Below, in pieces: positions 19,180-29,122 of a DNA stretch of 64,000 nucleotides. A program made the translations under genes and the position numbers. Source of the stretch: Rhodospirillaceae bacterium (lineage in GTDB: Bacteria > Pseudomonadota > Alphaproteobacteria > Bin65); the NCBI GenBank assembly GCA_009840595.1, contig VXNK01000165.1, positions 91,321 through 155,320 of the forward strand. The letters are read 5' to 3'. Below the pieces are notes generated by a model that saw only the letters and a program-made list of their open reading frames with translations, did not search any database and was not told the DNA's origin. Every line of letters begins with the position of its first letter. The first letter of the stretch is position 1.

Positions 19180-20119
19180 GGGTCAGCACTCCGCCTTGGG
19201 CGCGCGAGACGCACAGCATGATGAAATCGGCGCGCTCCTCCGGCATCAGCACCTTGTCGCGATGGTCGGCCTCGCCGGCGAGCAGCCGCGTCTTGCAGGT
19301 GCCGCAGACGCCGCTCTCGCAGGAGCTCGGCACGCGAATCCCGGCCCCGCGCAACGCCTCCAGGATCGGCAGATCGGCCGGCACCGCGACGGTCCGGCCG
19401 GAGCGGCGCAGCACGACCTCGAACGGGCGGTCGTCGGGCCGCACGGCCTCGACCGGCTTGAAATCCTCGAACTGCACCCGGCCTTCGGGCCAGTGGCCGG
19501 AGACCGCCCGGACCTCCTCCATCAAGGCTTTCGGACCGCAGCAGTAAACCCGGATGTCCGCCGGTTCGGCGAACGCGTCCCAGAAATCGTAGAAGGCGTC
19601 GGGCTCCCCGCCGTCGTGATGCACGATCAGCCGGCTGCCGAACCGGTCCTGCATCTCGTCGAGATAGGCGCTCTCGCCCGCGCTGCGGGTGCAGTAGATC
19701 AGGCGGAAGGGCCGGCGCTCTGCGTCCAGCCGGTTGGCCATGGCCAGAATCGGCGCGATGCCGATGCCGCCGGCGATCAGCAGGTAGCCGGGCGCCTCGG
19801 CCAGCGCAAAGCTGTTGGCCGGCGCGTCGGCGCGGAGCGTCCCACCGACCGCCGCATCTTCGACCATCGACCGCGAGCCGCCGCGCGAGTCCGGTTCGCG
19901 CTTCAACGCGATGACGTAGCGCTCCGGCGCGCGGCCGTCGTTGACCAGCGAATACTGGCGCATGGCGCCCGAAGGCGTCTCGATGCCGATATGCGCGCCC
20001 GGTTCGAAGGGCTGCAGCGCCGCCCTGTCCGCCGGCTCCAGGGTGAATTCCCAGATATCCGGCGTCAGCCTGCGCTTGCCGGCGACGGTCAGGCGGGTCA
20101 GGGCGGTCGGTTCGGCCAT
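19169..20119 (-). CDS. Class IA-type dioxygenase reductase (FMN/NAD and plant-type 2Fe-2S)
   Basis: ferredoxin-reductase half followed by C-terminal SSCESGVCGTCKTRLLAGEADHRDKVL 2Fe-2S motif. Confidence 0.9.
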   Translation of the reverse strand: MAEPTALTRLTVAGKRRLTPDIWEFTLEPADRAALQPFEPGAHIGIETPSGAMRQYSLVNDGRAPERYVIALKREPDSRGGSRSMVEDAAVGGTLRADAPANSFALAEAPGYLLIAGGIGIAPILAMANRLDAERRPFRLIYCTRSAGESAYLDEMQDRFGSRLIVHHDGGEPDAFYDFWDAFAEPADIRVYCCGPKALMEEVRAVSGHWPEGRVQFEDFKPVEAVRPDDRPFEVVLRRSGRTVAVPADLPILEALRGAGIRVPSSCESGVCGTCKTRLLAGEADHRDKVLMPEERADFIMLCVSRAQGGVLTLDL

Positions 20120-20236
20120 CTCGGATCGTGCGTGAGCTTCGGCGGCGCCGTCGAACTGGACGGCGACTGCCCTCCGACCTAGCATATCGCCGGAATTTCA
20201 ATCCACTTGTCCAAACGGAGCCATGCTGACTGTCCC

Positions 20237-21523
20237 ATGCTGACCAAGGAGGAAAACGACCTGCTGACCCGCGTCGAGGGCGACGCGCCGATGGGCCGGC
20301 TGATGCGCCGGCACTGGACGCCGGTCTGCCTGGTCGAGGAGGTCGCCGAGCCGGACGGCACGCCGGTGCTTGTCGAGGCCTTGGGCCAGCGGATGGTCGC
20401 CTTCCGCGACAGCGACGGGCGGCTCGGCCTGCTCGACGAGCGATGCCCGCACCGCGGAGCCTCCCTGCTGCTCGGCCGCAACGAGGAGTGCGGCCTGCGC
20501 TGCCTCTATCACGGCTGGAAATACGCCGTGGACGGCAAGTGCGTTGCCATGGCCTCGGAGCCCGAGAGCGGCGCCCTGATGGACAAGGTTCGGGCCCGCG
20601 CCTGGCCGGTCGTCGAATGGGGCGGCTTCGTCTGGGCCTGGCTCGGCGAACGCGACGACGCGCCGCCCTTCGATCCGCCGGCCTTCGCGCCGCGCGACGA
20701 TATCGACATCGCGATCCTGAAGATCCGCGTGCCGTGCAACTGGGCGCAGATCCACGAGGGCCAGATCGACAGCGCCCATTCCTCCAGCCTGCATTCGTCC
20801 GACATGGTGCCGGCCCGGGTGACGCGCGCCTCGGCCGACGACAAGTCCTGGTACCGGCCGTCGACCGACAAGTCGCCGCGCATGCAGATCGAGCGCACGC
20901 GCTACGGCTTCCACTATGTCGCCATCCGGCGGCCGGTGAAGAACGCGGCGACCCACAACTATCTGCGGGTGACCGAGTATGTCGCGCCCTACTACTCGCT
21001 GATCCCGCCGAACGACCGGCACCGGGTCGCCAGCGTGATCGTGCCGGTCGACGATGTGAACAGCGTCTTCTACTTCATCGCGTGGGGCGGGCCGGACGTG
21101 CCGACGACGGAGGAATGGCGGGAGTTCCACCGCACCCGGCGCGGCATCGACCTGACCGACGACTGGGCGCCGCGGGGCACGCTGGACAACCGGTTCCTGC
21201 AAGACCGCGCGGCGATGAAGGCCGGCAGCTTCACCGGCATCGAGGGCATCCCGAACCAGGACGTCGCCATGTGGGTCTCGCCCGGCCCGATCGTCGACCG
21301 GACGAAGGACTTCCTCGGCGCGTCCGACCTCGCCGTGGTCGAGTTCCGCAGGATGATGGTCGAGGCGGCGCGCGCCGTCGCCCGCGGCGAACCGGCCATC
21401 GGGACCGCCGAGCCGCGCATTCCCCAGGCCTCGATCAGCTCCCTCGAAGGCATCTACCCGAAGGAGGAGGACTGGCGCACCCTCAGCGCCGCCGGCTCGC
21501 CGGCGCGCCAGGCAGCGGCGTAG
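20237..21523 (+). CDS. Rieske aromatic ring-hydroxylating oxygenase, phthalate 4,5-dioxygenase-like oxygenase component
   Basis: CPHRGASLLLGRNEECGLRCLYHGWKY Rieske motif; IHEGQIDSAHSSSLHSSD non-heme iron region. Confidence 0.9.
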   Translation: MLTKEENDLLTRVEGDAPMGRLMRRHWTPVCLVEEVAEPDGTPVLVEALGQRMVAFRDSDGRLGLLDERCPHRGASLLLGRNEECGLRCLYHGWKYAVDGKCVAMASEPESGALMDKVRARAWPVVEWGGFVWAWLGERDDAPPFDPPAFAPRDDIDIAILKIRVPCNWAQIHEGQIDSAHSSSLHSSDMVPARVTRASADDKSWYRPSTDKSPRMQIERTRYGFHYVAIRRPVKNAATHNYLRVTEYVAPYYSLIPPNDRHRVASVIVPVDDVNSVFYFIAWGGPDVPTTEEWREFHRTRRGIDLTDDWAPRGTLDNRFLQDRAAMKAGSFTGIEGIPNQDVAMWVSPGPIVDRTKDFLGASDLAVVEFRRMMVEAARAVARGEPAIGTAEPRIPQASISSLEGIYPKEEDWRTLSAAGSPARQAAA

Positions 21524-21528
21524 GCGCC

Positions 21529-21996
21529 CTACGACACCAGGCTGCGCAGCATCCAGGCGGTTTTCTCGTGGACCTGCATGCGCTGGGTCAGCAGGTCGGC
21601 GGTCGGCTCGTCGCTCGCCGCCTCGGCCGCCGGGAAGACCGAGCGGGCGGTGCGGACGACGGCCTCCTGGTCCGCCACGAGCTGCCGGATCATGTCCTCC
21701 GCCGACGGCACGCCGGTCTCCTCGCCGATCGAACTCAGCGCGGCATATTGCGAATAGCTGCCCGGCGCCGGCTCGCCCAACGCCCGGATGCGTTCGGCGA
21801 TCTCGTCCACCGCGGTCGCGAGCTCGGTGTATTGCTGCTCGAACATCAGGTGCAGCGTGTTGAACATCGGGCCCGTCACGTTCCAGTGGAAGTTGTGGGT
21901 CTTCAGATAGAGCGTGTAGGTGTCGGCCAGCAGCCGGGACAGGCCGCCGGCGATCTCCTTGCGCGCTTCGTCGTCGATGCCGATGTCGATCTTCAT
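21529..21996 (-). CDS. dps: Dps-family DNA starvation/ferritin-like protein
   Basis: [59 protein letters not shown] at 21996. Confidence 0.92.
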   Translation of the reverse strand: MKIDIGIDDEARKEIAGGLSRLLADTYTLYLKTHNFHWNVTGPMFNTLHLMFEQQYTELATAVDEIAERIRALGEPAPGSYSQYAALSSIGEETGVPSAEDMIRQLVADQEAVVRTARSVFPAAEAASDEPTADLLTQRMQVHEKTAWMLRSLVS

Positions 21997-22013
21997 GCGG
22001 GGATGCTCCAAAG

Positions 22014-22028
22014 TTAGAATAATTCTAA
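22014..22028. promoter_or_regulatory. Perfect inverted repeat TTAGAAT-A-ATTCTAA upstream of dps (candidate Irr/PerR/Fur-superfamily operator)
   Basis: 7-bp arms with single central base, 18 nt upstream of the dps ATG. Confidence 0.65.
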
Positions 22029-22190
22029 GATAATGGATATATGGGTATCGCCGTTGCCGTTTCAAGCCCTTCGCGGCGGAAAATTCGGGGCCGGAGTCGC
22101 CCGGGATGGCCCTGCTCTCCCCTCACGGCCGAATTCTTGCGCGGGGAGACCAACTATCGCGAATTAAAAGTTCGTTAAAGTAGTAAATTC

Positions 22191-22242
22191 TTGACGATTC
22201 GCAACATATCTCTACTTTCTTGATCCTAAAAGTCGAGAAAGT
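22191..22242 (+). promoter_or_regulatory. Putative promoter (TTGACG at 22191, TACTTT at 22213) with overlapping inverted repeat ACTTTCTTGATC-N5-AGTCGAGAAAGT
   Basis: Arms 22214-22225 and 22231-22242 match at 9/12 positions, 5 nt before the HipA-like ATG. Confidence 0.5.
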
Positions 22243-22247
22243 CGGAA

Positions 22248-24047
22248 ATGCTGCATCTCGTCGGCGAGACCATTGATAAGCACCGCGCCCGATATGGCGT
22301 CGAGACCGGCAGGCTCGTCCAGATCATGCGGGGCATCTATGTCGCAGCAGAGGACGATGCCGACGCCGTCCTGTTCGATCACGCGCTCCGGATTGCCGGC
22401 TATCTCTACCCGAACACCTATCTCTGCGGGGCGAGCGCCCAGCGGCTCGCGCCTGCGCCGGACGGGCGTCTCTTCCTGAGCGGCAGACGCAATGCGCGCA
22501 CATGGCTGCGCAATCTGGAAATCGTCCAGACGCGCGCGCCCGACGCTCCCGAAACGGAGAGCGCTCGAACCGCCGACCCGATGGGCGGCCTGACGGTCTG
22601 GCGCTCGACGCTGCGTTTCCGGTATCTGGAATCGTTCCGGCGGCGCAACGAGGCCGGCGCGGCAATGCCGATCGGGATGCAAGCCGATATCGCCGCGCGT
22701 CTCGTCGAGGCCGCCGGCGGCGAGAAGGCGGCCATCGTCGCGTGCTGGCAATTGGCCGAGGCCAACGGATGGCGAACGGAGGCGGGGCGCGCGGAGGCGT
22801 TTATCGCCACGCCGCTGCGAGAGGCGCCGCCGCCTAGGACGGCGCTTCATGTCGGATGGCACGGAGAGAAGATCGGCGTTCTGTCTCATGACGGATCGGG
22901 CTGGCGCTGGGAGCCGGCCGGTATCGAAGGCCCGACGCCGGTTCGGACCGGGGCGCCGGGCCGCCTGCCGTCCTTCATCGAAAGCCTGCTGCCGGAAGGC
23001 TGGCTTGAGCGCGTGCTGAAGCCGAAGTCGGAGCAGGAGCGGATATCCGCCGGAAAGCGCTACATGTCGAATATTGTCGTCTCCGGGGACGCAGACGATC
23101 TTCAGGCCCTTCCCGCGGACGTGCTGGAGGGACGGCTCGACGCGTACACGAAAGAGGGCGCTTTCGCCGGTGGCTACGCCGGACCCGCGCCGTCATTCGA
23201 CGAGACGCTGGAAGACCGCATAGCCGCATTATTCGCGTCGGCGGCGACACCGCGCCTGTCGGGCGTCCAGATCAAGGCGCCGATGAATCTTTCGCATGAC
23301 GGCATGTTGCGGCCGGCCGGGGAGCTGGCCTTCACGCACATTCTCAAACCGTCGCCGGGGGCCGGTTTCGAGGACCTTCCCCTCGTCGAAGCGGAATGTC
23401 TGGCGGCCGCCCGGGCGTGCGGGATCGAGACGGCCGCTCACGCGACGGTCTCGATGCCGGGCGACCTGCCCGATGCGCTGCTGGTCGAGCGCTTCGATAT
23501 CCGGCGGGATCGCAACGACCGTCGGAGGATTGCAATGGAAGACATGGCGTCCGTCCGCGGCGTCGCGCCTTCCGAAAAATACGAAGGCTCCATCGAGCAG
23601 GTCGCGCGGGCGCTGCGGGCTGTTTCCAGCGACGCCGAAGCGGACGTCGCGGCGCTGCTTGGCCGCGCCGTGCTCGCCTGGCTCATGGCCGATGGCGATT
23701 TTCACCTGAAGAATATGGCCGTCCTGAAGGTCGCGCCCGACGGCGCGGAAAACTTCACGTCCGTCCGGTTCGCGCCGGCCTACGACGCCGTGACGACACG
23801 GGTCTTTCCAGGCCTTGAGAACGATCGTCTGGCGCTCTCGCTGGCGGGCAAGCGGAACCGGTTGTCGTCCAACGACTTTGTCAGGGCGGGCGCGACGATG
23901 GGCATCGATGCCGGGACGGTTCGCGATATCGTCGAGTCCCTGTGCGACCGCCTGAGTGCGCATCTCGAAGACCTCGAACCCGCCTCCGACCGCGTCAAAC
24001 GTGCAATCGAGATCTGGAAACAGAGAATCGAAACCGCCGCAAATTGA
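22248..24047 (+). CDS. HipA-like kinase/toxin with extra N-terminal AbiEi-like region
   Basis: C-terminal HipA motifs (LSGVQIKAPM, ALLVERFDIRRD, GRAVLAWLMADGDFHLKNMAVL, APAYDAVTTRVFPGLENDRLALSLAGK); N-terminal ~110 aa VETGRLVQIMRGIYV..ALRIAGYLYPNTYLCGASAQRL. Confidence 0.82.
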   Translation: MLHLVGETIDKHRARYGVETGRLVQIMRGIYVAAEDDADAVLFDHALRIAGYLYPNTYLCGASAQRLAPAPDGRLFLSGRRNARTWLRNLEIVQTRAPDAPETESARTADPMGGLTVWRSTLRFRYLESFRRRNEAGAAMPIGMQADIAARLVEAAGGEKAAIVACWQLAEANGWRTEAGRAEAFIATPLREAPPPRTALHVGWHGEKIGVLSHDGSGWRWEPAGIEGPTPVRTGAPGRLPSFIESLLPEGWLERVLKPKSEQERISAGKRYMSNIVVSGDADDLQALPADVLEGRLDAYTKEGAFAGGYAGPAPSFDETLEDRIAALFASAATPRLSGVQIKAPMNLSHDGMLRPAGELAFTHILKPSPGAGFEDLPLVEAECLAAARACGIETAAHATVSMPGDLPDALLVERFDIRRDRNDRRRIAMEDMASVRGVAPSEKYEGSIEQVARALRAVSSDAEADVAALLGRAVLAWLMADGDFHLKNMAVLKVAPDGAENFTSVRFAPAYDAVTTRVFPGLENDRLALSLAGKRNRLSSNDFVRAGATMGIDAGTVRDIVESLCDRLSAHLEDLEPASDRVKRAIEIWKQRIETAAN

Positions 24048-24115
24048 CGCCAATTTCCGAGCGAAGCGGCGGCCGTGCTCTGCGCATAGCGGCCGAAGGC
24101 TGCCGAGCCGGCCCC

Positions 24116-25471
24116 TCACCCCCCGTCGATCAGCTCCCGCGTCAGGCGGCGGTGCTCGGCGAGCGCCCGGGCCATGTCGACCGTGGCGATCCGGCCTTCG
24201 CGGACCACCGGCTTGCCGGCGATGACGGTCCAGGCGGCGCGCGGGGGGCGGCAGAAGACCAGGGCGGCCAGCGGATCCCACTCCGCGCCCGCCAGCGCCG
24301 GCTGGTTCAGGTCGTAGGCCGCAAAATCCGCCGCCCGGCCCGGCTCCAGGCTGCCGATGTCGTCGCGGCCCAGCACCGAGGCACCGCCCCTTGTCGCGAC
24401 GCGCAGGGCTTCGCGCGCGGTGAGTTCCGCAGCATTCCCCTTGACCCGCTGCAGCAGCATGGCCTGCCGGGCCTCGCCGAGCAGATGGGCGTCGTCGTTG
24501 GAGGCCGAGCCGTCGACGCCGAGGCCGACCTTCACCCCGGCGTCGAGCCAGGCGCGCAGCGGCGCGATCCCGCTCGCCAAGCGCATGTTGGAGCCGGGGC
24601 AATGGGCGATGCCGGTGCCGGTCCGGGCGAACAGTTCGGTTTCGCTCTCGTCGAGCCGGACGCAATGGGCGTGCCAGACATCCTCGCCGGCCCAGCCGAC
24701 ATCCTCGATATACTCCCCCGGCCGCATGCCGAAGCGTTCGAGGGAATAGTCGATATCCTCGACGTTTTCCGCGAGATGGGTGTGCAGGCGGACGCCGTAT
24801 TGCCGGGCGAGGACGGCCGATTGGCGCATCAGGTCCTGGCTGACGGTGAAGGGCGAGCAGGGCGCGACGGCGACGCGCACCATCGCCATCGGGTCCGGGT
24901 CGTGGAAAGTCTCGATGACCCGGATGCTGTCCTCCAGGATGAAATCCTCGTCTTCGGTCAGGCTGTCCGGCGGCAGGCCGCCCTCGCTCTCGCCGATGCT
25001 CATGGCGCCGCGGGTGGCGTGGAAGCGGAAGCCGAGCGCGACGGCCGCTTCGATCTGGTCGTCCAGCCGCGCGCCGTTGGGAAAGAGATAGAGATGGTCC
25101 GACGAGGTCGTGCAGCCGGACAGCGCCAGCTCCGCCAGGCCGACCAGGGCGGAGATCCGGATATGGTCCGGCCCCATGCGCTGCCAGATCGGATAGAGGG
25201 TCTGGAGCCAGCCGAACAGCGGCGCGTTCTGCGCGGCCGGCACCGCCCGGGTCAGATTCTGGCACAGATGATGGTGGGTGTTGACCAGGCCGGGGATGAC
25301 GACATGGTCGCTCAGGTCGACGATTTCGTCCGCGCTCCGCGGCAGCGCCGCGCTCGGCCCGACCTGCTCTATGACGCCGTCGCGGCAGAACAGGCCGCCG
25401 TCCGGAATTTCCGTTCCCGCGTCGTCCATGACCGCCAGGACACGCGCGTTGCGGGCCAGCAGGGTCGGCAT
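24116..25471 (-). CDS. 8-oxoguanine deaminase-like amidohydrolase
   Basis: VIPGLVNTHHHLCQNLTRAVP, HTHLAENVEDIDY, HAHCVRLDE, GLGVDGSASNDDAHLLGEARQAMLLQR. Confidence 0.85.
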   Translation of the reverse strand: MPTLLARNARVLAVMDDAGTEIPDGGLFCRDGVIEQVGPSAALPRSADEIVDLSDHVVIPGLVNTHHHLCQNLTRAVPAAQNAPLFGWLQTLYPIWQRMGPDHIRISALVGLAELALSGCTTSSDHLYLFPNGARLDDQIEAAVALGFRFHATRGAMSIGESEGGLPPDSLTEDEDFILEDSIRVIETFHDPDPMAMVRVAVAPCSPFTVSQDLMRQSAVLARQYGVRLHTHLAENVEDIDYSLERFGMRPGEYIEDVGWAGEDVWHAHCVRLDESETELFARTGTGIAHCPGSNMRLASGIAPLRAWLDAGVKVGLGVDGSASNDDAHLLGEARQAMLLQRVKGNAAELTAREALRVATRGGASVLGRDDIGSLEPGRAADFAAYDLNQPALAGAEWDPLAALVFCRPPRAAWTVIAGKPVVREGRIATVDMARALAEHRRLTRELIDGG

Positions 25472-25472
25472 G

Positions 25473-27344
25473 TCACGCCGCCCGGCGCCGCCCGTGGATC
25501 TGTGGGCGCATCGGCGGGGCGGAATCCTCCTCGAACAGGGCGGTCAGCTCGTCCATGATCGTGCCGCCGAGCTGTTCGGCGTCCACCAGCGTCACCGCCC
25601 TGCGGTAGTAACGGGTGACGTCGTGGCCGATGCCGATGGCGAGCAGCTGCACCGGCGACATCGCCTCGATCCACTGGATCGTGTCGCGCAGATGCTTCTC
25701 CAGATAGTTGCCGGGATTGACCGACAGGGTGGAATCGTCGACCGGCGCACCGTCCGAGATCACCATCAGGATCTTGCGCCGCTCGGGCCGGCCGATCATC
25801 CGGTTGTGCGCCCACAGCAGGGCCTCGCCGTCGATATTCTCCTTGAGAATGCCCTCGCGCAGCATCAGGCCGAGATTCTTGCGCGCCCGCCGCCACGGCG
25901 CGTCGGCCGCCTTGTAGACGATGTGGCGCAGATCGTTCAGGCGCCCGGGATTGGCCGGTTTGCCGGCGGCGAGCCACGCCTCGCGCGCCTGGCCGCCCTT
26001 CCACGCCCGGGTCGTGAAGCCGAGGATTTCCACCTTGACCGCGCAGCGCTCCAGGGTGCGTGCCAGAATGTCGGCGCTGACCGCCGCCACGGAGATCGGC
26101 CGGCCGCGCATCGAGCCGGAATTGTCGATCAGCAGGGTGACAATGGTGTCGCGGAACTCGATATCGGTCTCCTGCTTGTAGGACAGCGGATCCATCGGGT
26201 TGATGACAACCCGGTCGAGCCGCGCCGTATCCAGGATTCCCTCCTCGAGGTCGAACTCCCACGACCGGTTCTGCTTGGCGAGCAGCTTGCGTTGCAGCCG
26301 GTTGGCCAGCTTGGCGATGACGGTCTGGAGATGCTGGAGCTGCTGATCCAGATTCTGCCGCAGGCGGGCCAGCTCTTCCGGGTCGCACAGCTCCTCGGCG
26401 GCGATGACCTCGTCATGCGCCGTCGACCACACCCGGTAGGCGTTGCGGTCGTCCGGGTTGAGATTGTGGTCGTGGCGCGGAATCTGGCTCGGGCCCGCCG
26501 GCTCGTCGTCGCCCTCGTCCGCCATGTATTCGGCGTCGGCGCCGTCGGACGTGCCGTCGGCGTCGTCGGTCTCGTCCGACTCCATCGCCTCTGTCGGGAT
26601 GCTGGCGTCGGCCGAATCGTCGCCGTCGTCGGCGCCCTGGCTGTCGCTCTCGCCGCCGCCCTGTTCCTGTTCGTCCTCCTCGTCGCTGTCCTGCTCCCGG
26701 TCCGCCGGTTGCGCATCGTCTTCCAGATGCAGGTCGCTGATCAGCTTGCGAACCAGCCTGGCAAATTCCTCCTGGTCCTCGACAAGATCGGAAAGGCGGT
26801 CGAGGTTCCGGCCGATCTGCCGTTCCAGCGAGGCGCGCGCGAGATCGACCATGGTGCGTGCGGCCGGCGGCGGCGGCTGGCCGGTGAAGGCCTCGCGCGC
26901 GAGATAGCCGAGCACTTCCGGCAGATCCTCTTCGCTGCGCTCGGTGACCCGGTCGAAGCCTTCCTCCCGGCAGCGCTGCTGGTGAGCCGCGGCCAGATTC
27001 TCCCGCAGGCCGATCATCCGGCGCGCGCCGATCGCCTCGCAACGGGCGCGTTCCACCGAATCGTAGACCTGCCGGGCCAACTCCGTCCGCGGCATGCGGC
27101 GGACATGGGTTTCTTCGTTGTGATGGCGCAGGCGCAGGGCGATCGAGTCGCTGTGGCCGCGCATTTCCGAGACGTCGAGATAGTTCAGGTCGCGCCCCGG
27201 CGGCGCCAGGCGCACCTGATGGCCCGATGCCTGCGGCCCGTCCTGCGCGAAGGTGACGTTCAGTTCCGGCTCGCGGGAAATGGCGCGCATGGCCGCGCCG
27301 GTGACCTGGAGCAGAACGTCAAGCGGCTCGTTCGGATCTTGCAC
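25473..27344 (-). CDS. cobT: Aerobic cobaltochelatase subunit CobT
   Basis: 623 aa; acidic linker, C-terminal VWA with [33 protein letters not shown]. Confidence 0.93.
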   Translation of the reverse strand: MQDPNEPLDVLLQVTGAAMRAISREPELNVTFAQDGPQASGHQVRLAPPGRDLNYLDVSEMRGHSDSIALRLRHHNEETHVRRMPRTELARQVYDSVERARCEAIGARRMIGLRENLAAAHQQRCREEGFDRVTERSEEDLPEVLGYLAREAFTGQPPPPAARTMVDLARASLERQIGRNLDRLSDLVEDQEEFARLVRKLISDLHLEDDAQPADREQDSDEEDEQEQGGGESDSQGADDGDDSADASIPTEAMESDETDDADGTSDGADAEYMADEGDDEPAGPSQIPRHDHNLNPDDRNAYRVWSTAHDEVIAAEELCDPEELARLRQNLDQQLQHLQTVIAKLANRLQRKLLAKQNRSWEFDLEEGILDTARLDRVVINPMDPLSYKQETDIEFRDTIVTLLIDNSGSMRGRPISVAAVSADILARTLERCAVKVEILGFTTRAWKGGQAREAWLAAGKPANPGRLNDLRHIVYKAADAPWRRARKNLGLMLREGILKENIDGEALLWAHNRMIGRPERRKILMVISDGAPVDDSTLSVNPGNYLEKHLRDTIQWIEAMSPVQLLAIGIGHDVTRYYRRAVTLVDAEQLGGTIMDELTALFEEDSAPPMRPQIHGRRRAA

Positions 27345-27383
27345 GGCGCCCGGCCCATTTCCCGATCGATTGGTCCCGGCTGT

Positions 27384-28400
27384 CTAGGCCAGCCCGGCCT
27401 TGACGGCGCTTTCCGGCAGTTCGGAACCGAAACAGCGCTGGTAGTATTCCGCGATGATCGGCCGCTCGACCTCGTCGCACTTGTTGAGGAAGGTCACCCG
27501 GAAGGCATAGCCCAGGTCGCCGAAGATGGTGGCGTTCTGCGCCCACATGATGACCGTCCGCGGCGACATCACGGTGGAGATATCCCCGGCCATGAAGCCG
27601 GAGCGGCTGAGGTCGGCGACCGCCACCATCGCGCCGATCTTCTCCCTGCCCTCCTTGGTGTCGTATTCCGGCGCCTTGGCGAGGACGATCTTCACCTCCG
27701 CCTCGTGCTCCAGATAGTTGAGCGTGCCGACGATCGACCAGCGGTCCATCTGGCCCTGGTTGATCTGCTGGGTGCCGTGATACAGGCCGGTCGTGTCGCC
27801 GAGGCCGACCGTATTGGCGGTCGAGAACAGGCGGAACGAGCGGTGCGGGCGGATCACCCGGCTCTGGTCGAGCAGGGTCAGCTTGCCCTCGACCTCCAGC
27901 ACCCGCTGGATCACGAACATGACGTCCGGCCGGCCGGCGTCGTATTCATCGAACACCAAGGCGGTCGGCCGCTGGATCGCCCAGGGCAGGATGCCCTCGC
28001 GGAACTCGGTGATCTGCTTGCCGTCGCGCAGCACGATGGCGTCCTTGCCGACGAGGTCGATCCGGCTGATGTGGCTGTCCAGGTTGATCCGGATGCACGG
28101 CCAGTTCAGCCGCGCCGCGACCTGCTCGATATGGGTCGACTTGCCGGTGCCGTGATAGCCCTGGATCATGACCCGGCGGTTGTGGGCGAAGCCGGCGAGG
28201 ATCGCCAGCGTGGTTTCGAAATCGAAATAGTAGGCAGGATCGATGTCCGGGACGTGGGAGTCCTGCTGGCTGAACGCCGGCACCTCCCAATCGATTTCGA
28301 GTCCGAATGTCTGCCGGACATCCACCTTGATGTCCGGGTCGGAAACGACGATCTCGCTCATCGGCGCGGCGTCTGCCGTGCTGGCGGGGGCGTTGCTCAC
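27384..28400 (-). CDS. cobS: Aerobic cobaltochelatase subunit CobS (AAA+)
   Basis: [72 protein letters not shown]. Confidence 0.93.
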   Translation of the reverse strand: MSNAPASTADAAPMSEIVVSDPDIKVDVRQTFGLEIDWEVPAFSQQDSHVPDIDPAYYFDFETTLAILAGFAHNRRVMIQGYHGTGKSTHIEQVAARLNWPCIRINLDSHISRIDLVGKDAIVLRDGKQITEFREGILPWAIQRPTALVFDEYDAGRPDVMFVIQRVLEVEGKLTLLDQSRVIRPHRSFRLFSTANTVGLGDTTGLYHGTQQINQGQMDRWSIVGTLNYLEHEAEVKIVLAKAPEYDTKEGREKIGAMVAVADLSRSGFMAGDISTVMSPRTVIMWAQNATIFGDLGYAFRVTFLNKCDEVERPIIAEYYQRCFGSELPESAVKAGLA

Positions 28401-28454
28401 TGTGTCGCCTTTCGTTGGTGGGGCGTCGGCGCCGATCGGGGCGCAGCCGGTTTC

Positions 28455-29066
28455 CTATCGGCCGCGCGGCGCGCCCAGGCTGTTCTTGAGAACCGTATAG
28501 GCCTCGTTGATGGCTTTCAGCCGGTTCTCCGCGGCCGCGTCGCCATCGTTCGCATCGGGATGGTATTTCTTGGCGAGCGCCTTGTAGCGCGCCTTCACGT
28601 CAGTCATATCGGCAGCGCCGTTCAACTGCAAGGTCTCCAGCGCGCGCTGTTCTGCCGTACCGGCGCCGTGCCGGATGCCGGCGGCGTTCCCACCGTTGCG
28701 GCCGTTGCGCCCGAAACGGCCGGCCGCTTCGGCAAGGGTGTCGTCGACGCCGGCGAACCGGCCCGCCATACTGCCGACGCGCATGCCGAGCGGCCAGGTC
28801 GGCCGGCGGCCCAGGGTATCACGCTGGATTTCGCGCTCGATCTGCTCTTCGCTCAGGCCTTTGTAATAGTTCCATGCCTTGTTGTATTCGGCGGCGTGGT
28901 GGAAGCAGAACCAGAAATAGTCGTTCAGCGCCGCCGGCGATTTCGGCGCCCGGTGTTCGGCGGCCTCGGCGCAGGTCGGGTGGTCGCAGATCTTGCCCTC
29001 GGCCGGCTTTCGCAAGCCGAGCGATTCGCCGAGATCGTCGAAGGTTTCGAGCGGGACTTTGCGCAT
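28455..29066 (-). CDS. J-domain (DnaJ-like) protein next to cobS
   Basis: C-terminal J domain KARYKALAKKYHPDANDGD. Confidence 0.88.
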   Translation of the reverse strand: MRKVPLETFDDLGESLGLRKPAEGKICDHPTCAEAAEHRAPKSPAALNDYFWFCFHHAAEYNKAWNYYKGLSEEQIEREIQRDTLGRRPTWPLGMRVGSMAGRFAGVDDTLAEAAGRFGRNGRNGGNAAGIRHGAGTAEQRALETLQLNGAADMTDVKARYKALAKKYHPDANDGDAAAENRLKAINEAYTVLKNSLGAPRGR

Positions 29067-29122
29067 GCTGCACTATGGCGCGCAGGCCGGGACAGCACAA
29101 GGAAGGGAAGGACGCGGCGCGG

